A stretch of DNA of 64,000 nucleotides, taken from assembly GCA_002298915.1 (NCBI GenBank), contig DBML01000023.1:124001-188000 (forward strand). The letters are read 5' to 3'. Source of the stretch: Clostridium sp. UBA699 (GTDB taxonomy: Bacteria; Bacillota; Clostridia; Clostridiales; Clostridiaceae). The translations under genes and the position numbers were made by a program. The notes below the pieces were generated by a model, which did no database searches, had not been told where the DNA came from, and was given only the letters and a program-made list of their open reading frames with translations. This document shows, one piece after another, positions 60,483-64,000 of the stretch; position 1 is the stretch's first letter; every line of letters starts with the position of its first letter.

Positions 60483-61013
60483 TTATAAACCTTCAGTCAG
60501 AATGCCGGTTATTTTCTCGTACATTTCGACGTAGTTTTCTTTCCATTTTGCGCATAGATCCCTTGCGTTTTTGTTGGTAGGGACGTTGAACCTGATGTCG
60601 ATCAGAAGCTTGTCCTTTTCCATAACCTTAAGGCTGACAATGAAGTTGTCCTTTTTCTCTATAGTGTAGTCTGCACTTACGGTCACGTCCTTTTCAATTT
60701 CTGTCCAGTTCTTATCGATATATTCGTTAACGACCTCGCATTTATTCTCGGAAACCCTGTCGCCGAACATTTCGAGTACCTTTCTGCCTTTGTCGGTTAT
60801 CGTGAGCCTGTTGCTTCCGCTCATGCTGGCATACCTGAGGAACTCGGCAGAGACGAGCTCGTCAATATACTGCTGGAGCAGGAAGTAGTTCATCATGTTG
60901 ATTTTAAGCACCATCTCGGTGAGCTGGGCGTTTGAAACAGGCAGGTTCAGCCTGTTTATAATATATAATAGAAGGAGTTTATTCTCCGCTAATTCCAATG
61001 TATCCTCGAACAT
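60483..61013 (-). CDS. DUF4364 family protein (winged-helix-like)
   Basis: 176 residues from MFEDTLELAENKLLLLYIIN, with RLTITDKGRKVLEMF in the first half resembling a winged helix, and a C-terminal half of beta strands. Found in many Clostridia, suspected regulator. GGAGG is 8 bases before the ATG at 61013; a longer in-frame start (61043) overlaps that site. Probably in one transcript with the TSCPD gene. Confidence 0.82.
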   Translation of the reverse strand: MFEDTLELAENKLLLLYIINRLNLPVSNAQLTEMVLKINMMNYFLLQQYIDELVSAEFLRYASMSGSNRLTITDKGRKVLEMFGDRVSENKCEVVNEYIDKNWTEIEKDVTVSADYTIEKKDNFIVSLKVMEKDKLLIDIRFNVPTNKNARDLCAKWKENYVEMYEKITGILTEGL

Positions 61014-61051
61014 TTTCACAACCTCCGGGCAAGAAACTTTCAACCAAAAAT

Positions 61052-61079
61052 ATTATAACATATAAACTTTTTTTTGTAA
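61052..61079 (-). promoter_or_regulatory. Promoter of the DUF4364-TSCPD operon
   Basis: Minus strand TTACAA (61079-61074), 16-base spacer, TATAAT (61057-61052), 39 bases before the start. Confidence 0.6.
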
Positions 61080-61158
61080 CAGGTATATCTGGTCAGGAAG
61101 AATAAAAATCTCGCCAATAAGCGCCGGAGAATGTCCTCCAGGACCCCCTGGGCGATTG

Positions 61159-61211
61159 TTCGAATAAAGTGTTGTTTTTGTCCAGATAGGTCCAGCAACA
61201 CTTTATTCGAA
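61159..61211. repeat. Perfect 16-bp inverted repeat in intergenic region
   Basis: TTCGAATAAAGTGTTG (61159-61174) and CAACACTTTATTCGAA (61196-61211) are exact reverse complements around 21 bases that contain a direct repeat GTCCAG (61180 and 61190). No T-run follows on either strand. The 240-base gap around it has no gene. Confidence 0.85.
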
Positions 61212-61233
61212 AATTCCCATATGCGCCTGGGCA

Positions 61234-61266
61234 GGAAAAACACCGCCATGCGGACACGGCGGTGTA
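61234..61266 (-). terminator. Terminator of dapH
   Basis: Minus strand: ACACCGCC (61265-61258) pairs with GGCGGTGT (61247-61240), followed by TTTTT. It stands beside the inverted repeat. Confidence 0.8.
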
Positions 61267-61279
61267 TCAAGCGTAAATA

Positions 61280-61990
61280 TTATTTTCTCAGGTCGTCGAG
61301 AAGCTCGGTCTTGCCCTTTGTCTTTTCGTCAACAGTCTTTATTATCTTTGCAGGTGTACCTGCAACGACAACCCCAGCAGGTACATCCTCTGTTACAACG
61401 GCACCGGCCGCAACAACAGAGCCTTTCCCGATCTTCACGCCTTCAAGGATGACAGCGTTGGCCCCTATTAGAACGTCGTCCTCTATCTCGCACGGCGACT
61501 TGCTTGGCGGTTCAAGGACACCTGCGACTACTGCGCCGGCTCCGAGGTGCACCCTCTTGCCGAGCTTTCCCCTTGCGCCCACGACAGCGTTCATGTCCAC
61601 CATGGTCGCTTCGCCGATCTCTGCGCCTATGTTGATGACAGCACCCATCATTATAACGGCGCTCTTGTCTATCTTGACCATGTCCCTGATTATTGCGCCC
61701 GGCTCTATCCTGGCGTCAATATCTATCATGTCGAGCAGCGGAATGGCTGAGTTCCTTCTGTCCTGCTCAAGCTTGAACTTCTTTATCTTGTCCTTGTTTG
61801 CCTCCAGGAAAGCTCTGACCTCAGGGCCTTCGCCGAAAAGCACGTAGAAGCTTCCTGAGCCGAAGCTCTCGATAGCTCCAAGGTCGCAGCCTTCCAGGTT
61901 TCCGTCAACATACACCTTGACCGGGGTCGATTTCTTGGCTTCCTTTATGTATCTTGCAATTTCGTACGGGTTAGTCATATCGTAACTCAT
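61280..61990 (-). CDS. dapH: Tetrahydrodipicolinate N-acetyltransferase
   Basis: Acetylates tetrahydrodipicolinate in lysine and peptidoglycan precursor synthesis. The 236-residue protein has an N-terminal DapH domain (YEIARYIKEAKKSTPVKVYV) and a left-handed beta-helix of hexapeptide repeats (VIMMGAVINIGAEIGEATMVDMN cut by turns; GANAVILEGVKIGKGSVV). GAGGAGG precedes the ATG. It stands alone; no other lysine gene and no lysine riboswitch was seen upstream. Confidence 0.95.
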   Translation of the reverse strand: MSYDMTNPYEIARYIKEAKKSTPVKVYVDGNLEGCDLGAIESFGSGSFYVLFGEGPEVRAFLEANKDKIKKFKLEQDRRNSAIPLLDMIDIDARIEPGAIIRDMVKIDKSAVIMMGAVINIGAEIGEATMVDMNAVVGARGKLGKRVHLGAGAVVAGVLEPPSKSPCEIEDDVLIGANAVILEGVKIGKGSVVAAGAVVTEDVPAGVVVAGTPAKIIKTVDEKTKGKTELLDDLRK

Positions 61991-62160
61991 AGATATCCTC
62001 CTCTGGTTCTTTTATTTTTTTCAGTACTACTATTATAATAAAAAATGTTTAATTATGAAAGGGCGTGTATATTAAAAAAACTAAAATAATGGTAGTATAT
62101 TTATAAGCGGCGGCAAATAATAGAAAATTAGAATAATCATGAATGGAAAGGAGCGATATC

Positions 62161-62889
62161 GTGCAGGCGGATACGGCACTTGAGGTAAAACATTTGAACA
62201 AGAGCTTCGACAAGAAGCAGATACTCCACGATATAAGCCTTGATGTACATAAGGCCAGGATACTCGGGCTCCTGGGCCCCTCCGGTTCGGGGAAGACGAC
62301 CCTCGTCAAGCTCATGGCGGGCATAGACACCCCCGACAGCGGGGAGGTCAACGTCCTGGGGGAGAAGGTGCCCAGCCTGAGGATGCTTAACAAAATCGGA
62401 TACATGGCGCAGGCGGACGCGCTCTACGGAGAGCTGACCGCAGAGGAAAACCTAAGGTTCTTTGCCTCCATGTACGGACTCAGGAAGTCCGAGCAGAAGA
62501 AGAGGATCGAGGAAGTCATGAAGATAGTAAACCTCTACGACTACATGAAAATGCAGGTCAAGAAGTACTCCGGAGGTATGAAGCGAAGGCTCTCGCTCGC
62601 GGTAGCCCTGCTGCACGAGCCGCCTATCCTGGTGCTGGACGAGCCCACGGTGGGCATCGATCCGGTCCTCAGGATAAGCATATGGGAGGAGCTCTACGAG
62701 CTCTGCAGGAACGGCACCACGATAATCGTGACAACACATGTCATGGACGAGGCAGAAAAATGCCATGAGCTCGGCATGCTAAGGGAAGGCAGGCTCATAG
62801 CGCTCGGAACGCCCGAGGAGATTCTAAAAGCTTCGGGATCACAGACCATAGAGGAAGCCTTCCTCTACTATGGGGGTGTCAGGAGATGA
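62161..62889 (+). CDS. ABC transporter ATP-binding protein
   Basis: 242 residues. Walker A GLLGPSGSGKTT, signature YSGGMKRRLSLA, Walker B PPILVLDEPTVG and a switch His (TTHVMDEAEK). The GTG at 62161 is preferred because GGAAAGGAG lies about 7 bases upstream; the ATG at 62143 lies before it. Resembles NatA/YhaQ-like drug or ion exporters of the ABC-2 class. Stop overlaps the permease start by 4 bases. Confidence 0.93.
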   Translation: MQADTALEVKHLNKSFDKKQILHDISLDVHKARILGLLGPSGSGKTTLVKLMAGIDTPDSGEVNVLGEKVPSLRMLNKIGYMAQADALYGELTAEENLRFFASMYGLRKSEQKKRIEEVMKIVNLYDYMKMQVKKYSGGMKRRLSLAVALLHEPPILVLDEPTVGIDPVLRISIWEELYELCRNGTTIIVTTHVMDEAEKCHELGMLREGRLIALGTPEEILKASGSQTIEEAFLYYGGVRR

Positions 62890-63902
62890 GAGTACGGGCG
62901 GTAATGGTAAGGATACTGCTGCAGCTTAAGCACGACAAAAGGACAATAGGGCTTATGATATTTGCGCCGATGCTGGTGCTGACACTGATGAGCTTCATAT
63001 TCGGCGGCGCAAACTACCATCCGAGGATAGGGATAGTTAACGCGCCCCTTCAGTTCGTGGACTCCCTCGAGGAGAGCGATGCCAGCGTTGTCAGGTACAG
63101 CGAGGGCGGAGCGGTTCAGGCCCTTTATGACGGGGATATAGACGCTTCGGTCAACTTTGAAAGCGGCGTTCCGCATGTCGACCTGGAGGGCAGCGACCCG
63201 TCGAAGAGCAAGGCGGTTCTGGCTCTTGTAAGGAGCGCTTCCATAAGGACAGCGATGCAGGTCCAGATGGACGTCACGTACATTTTCGGCTACAAGGACA
63301 TGTCAAGCTTTGACAACTTCGGCCCCATTCTCATAGGGTTCTTCGTATTCTTCTTCGTGTTCCTCATATCGGGCCTTGCGTTCCTGGGGGAGCGCAACTC
63401 CGGAACACTTGAGAGGCTCATGGCGACGCCCGTCAAGAGGTGGGAGCTGGTTGTGGGATACCTCCTGGGCTTCGGCGTATTCACCGTGCTCCAGTCGGCG
63501 CTCATAGCCTGGTTTTCGATTGAGGTGCTGAAGATCATGATGGTGGGGTCCTTCGCTCTGGTGCTCCTGATAACGATACTGACGGCCATGACGGCTCTCA
63601 CCATAGGCATATTCATCTCTGCATTCGCCAACAACGAGATGCAGATGATTCAGTTCGTCCCAATAATTATTGTGCCTCAGGTATTCTTCTCCGGGCTTTT
63701 CGACCTGAGCACAATGGAACCCTGGCTCCAGGTCATAGGGAGGTTCACTCCGCTGTGGTACATCGCGGATGCTCTCAGGAAAATAATGATAAAAGGCAGG
63801 GGCTGGGACGCGATCTCCTTCGATGTGCTCGTCCTCAGCGCCATATGCCTGTTTTTCATAGCGGCAAACATACTTGCCCTTAAAAAGTACAGAAAGATAT
63901 AA
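62886..63902 (+). CDS. ABC-2 type transporter permease
   Basis: 338 residues: an N-terminal transmembrane helix, an extracytoplasmic domain (about 45-140), then five hydrophobic segments (from about 143) with FFVFFFVFLISGLAFLGERNSGTLERLMATPVKRWE, here noted by key residues GERNSGTLERL, the ABC-2 membrane motif. Partner of the ATPase gene it overlaps. Substrate unknown. Confidence 0.92.
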   Translation: MRVRAVMVRILLQLKHDKRTIGLMIFAPMLVLTLMSFIFGGANYHPRIGIVNAPLQFVDSLEESDASVVRYSEGGAVQALYDGDIDASVNFESGVPHVDLEGSDPSKSKAVLALVRSASIRTAMQVQMDVTYIFGYKDMSSFDNFGPILIGFFVFFFVFLISGLAFLGERNSGTLERLMATPVKRWELVVGYLLGFGVFTVLQSALIAWFSIEVLKIMMVGSFALVLLITILTAMTALTIGIFISAFANNEMQMIQFVPIIIVPQVFFSGLFDLSTMEPWLQVIGRFTPLWYIADALRKIMIKGRGWDAISFDVLVLSAICLFFIAANILALKKYRKI

Positions 63903-63915
63903 GTGGGGTGATAGC

Positions 63916-64000
63916 ATGAAGAAGATACTAATAATGGTCCTTTCGCTTCTGACAGTTCTTGCAGCAGGATGCTCCGCAAACCAGGACAGCGTGACGATCA
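63916..64000 (+). CDS. Putative lipoprotein, 5' part
   Basis: Starts at ATG 63916 with GGGGTG upstream and runs off the window. The visible 28 residues are a lipoprotein signal peptide: MKKILIMVLSLLTVLAAGCS with the lipobox Cys at residue 19. It follows the ABC exporter by 13 bases and is probably part of the same operon, perhaps an export accessory. The mature domain is outside. Confidence 0.75.
   Translation, partial: MKKILIMVLSLLTVLAAGCSANQDSVTI

Noticed and set aside
61131..61847. 238-codon plus-strand ORF
   Set aside because: Starts in the intergenic repeat and is antisense to dapH.
61991..62160. Lysine riboswitch before dapH
   Set aside because: The region is short, AT-rich and without the conserved lysine-riboswitch segments.
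1..64000. CRISPR arrays, tRNA or rRNA genes, insertion sequences
   Set aside because: Looked for regularly spaced repeats, tRNA-like cloverleaf ends and transposase motifs on both strands and found none convincing; an exhaustive search was not possible by eye.

Overview
The window looks like part of a Clostridia (Bacillota) chromosome from a strict anaerobe. The evidence is an electron-bifurcating [FeFe] hydrogenase locus, a double-cubane-cluster reductase with its ATP-dependent activator, a ferritin-like protein, Shine-Dalgarno starts almost everywhere, Firmicute-type RNA leaders (RAT, PyrR site, T-box, preQ1 class I) and strong use of AGG and ATA codons. GC is moderate by eye. I do not assign a genus. 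No rRNA, tRNA, CRISPR array, transposase or phage gene was seen.

Layout: (1) 1-6 kb, sugar uptake and glycolysis: glcT (partial), pfkA, a 58-residue ORF, ptsG, ptsH, ptsI, with RAT-type antiterminator leaders before both ptsG and pfkA. (2) 6-9.3 kb, single genes: DUF554 membrane protein, alkylguanine methyltransferase-like protein, a 44-residue membrane peptide, xpt, a cysteine desulfurase-like enzyme. (3) 9.5-11.8 kb, double-cubane reductase, DUF3343 protein and activator. (4) 11.8-17.7 kb, pyrBICFKDE behind a PyrR-type attenuator. (5) 17.8-26.5 kb, a membrane-anchored protein, a TIM-barrel isomerase-like protein, then tig, clpP, clpX, lon, ysxC and a CPBP protease. (6) 26.6-38.8 kb, redox and hydrogen block: a PerR/Fur-type repressor; a five-gene regulatory-looking set (DRTGG, HATPase, iron-sulfur hydrogenase-like, DRTGG, PHP); the hydCEDBA-type bifurcating hydrogenase; and an opposing operon for a PAS-containing sensory hydrogenase, a SpoIIE/PP2C phosphatase and a thioredoxin-like ferredoxin. 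Rex-like operators precede both hydrogenase operons. (7) 38.8-49 kb, prepilin peptidase, amino-acid permease, GNAT, cyclophilin lipoprotein, ferritin-like protein, flavin reductase, DEAD-box helicase, queT under a preQ1 riboswitch, M16 peptidase, recX, transglutaminase-like membrane protein. (8) 49-57.6 kb, a 1427-residue fusion of two activator ATPase domains with a dehydratase-like half, then T-box-valS-folC. (9) 57.7-64 kb, an AT-rich leucine-rich-repeat protein, YciI, DUF1275, VOC, TSCPD, DUF4364, dapH, and an ABC exporter running off the end.

How the parts may work together: GlcT would couple sugar transport, and apparently phosphofructokinase, to the phosphorylation state of the PTS. 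The hydrogenase block combines the enzyme that disposes of NADH and ferredoxin electrons with two hydrogenase-like proteins, a PP2C phosphatase and two HATPase proteins. Those are the parts expected of a hydrogen- or redox-sensing partner-switching circuit, with Rex-like sites adding NADH control. This circuit is inferred from gene content, not shown.
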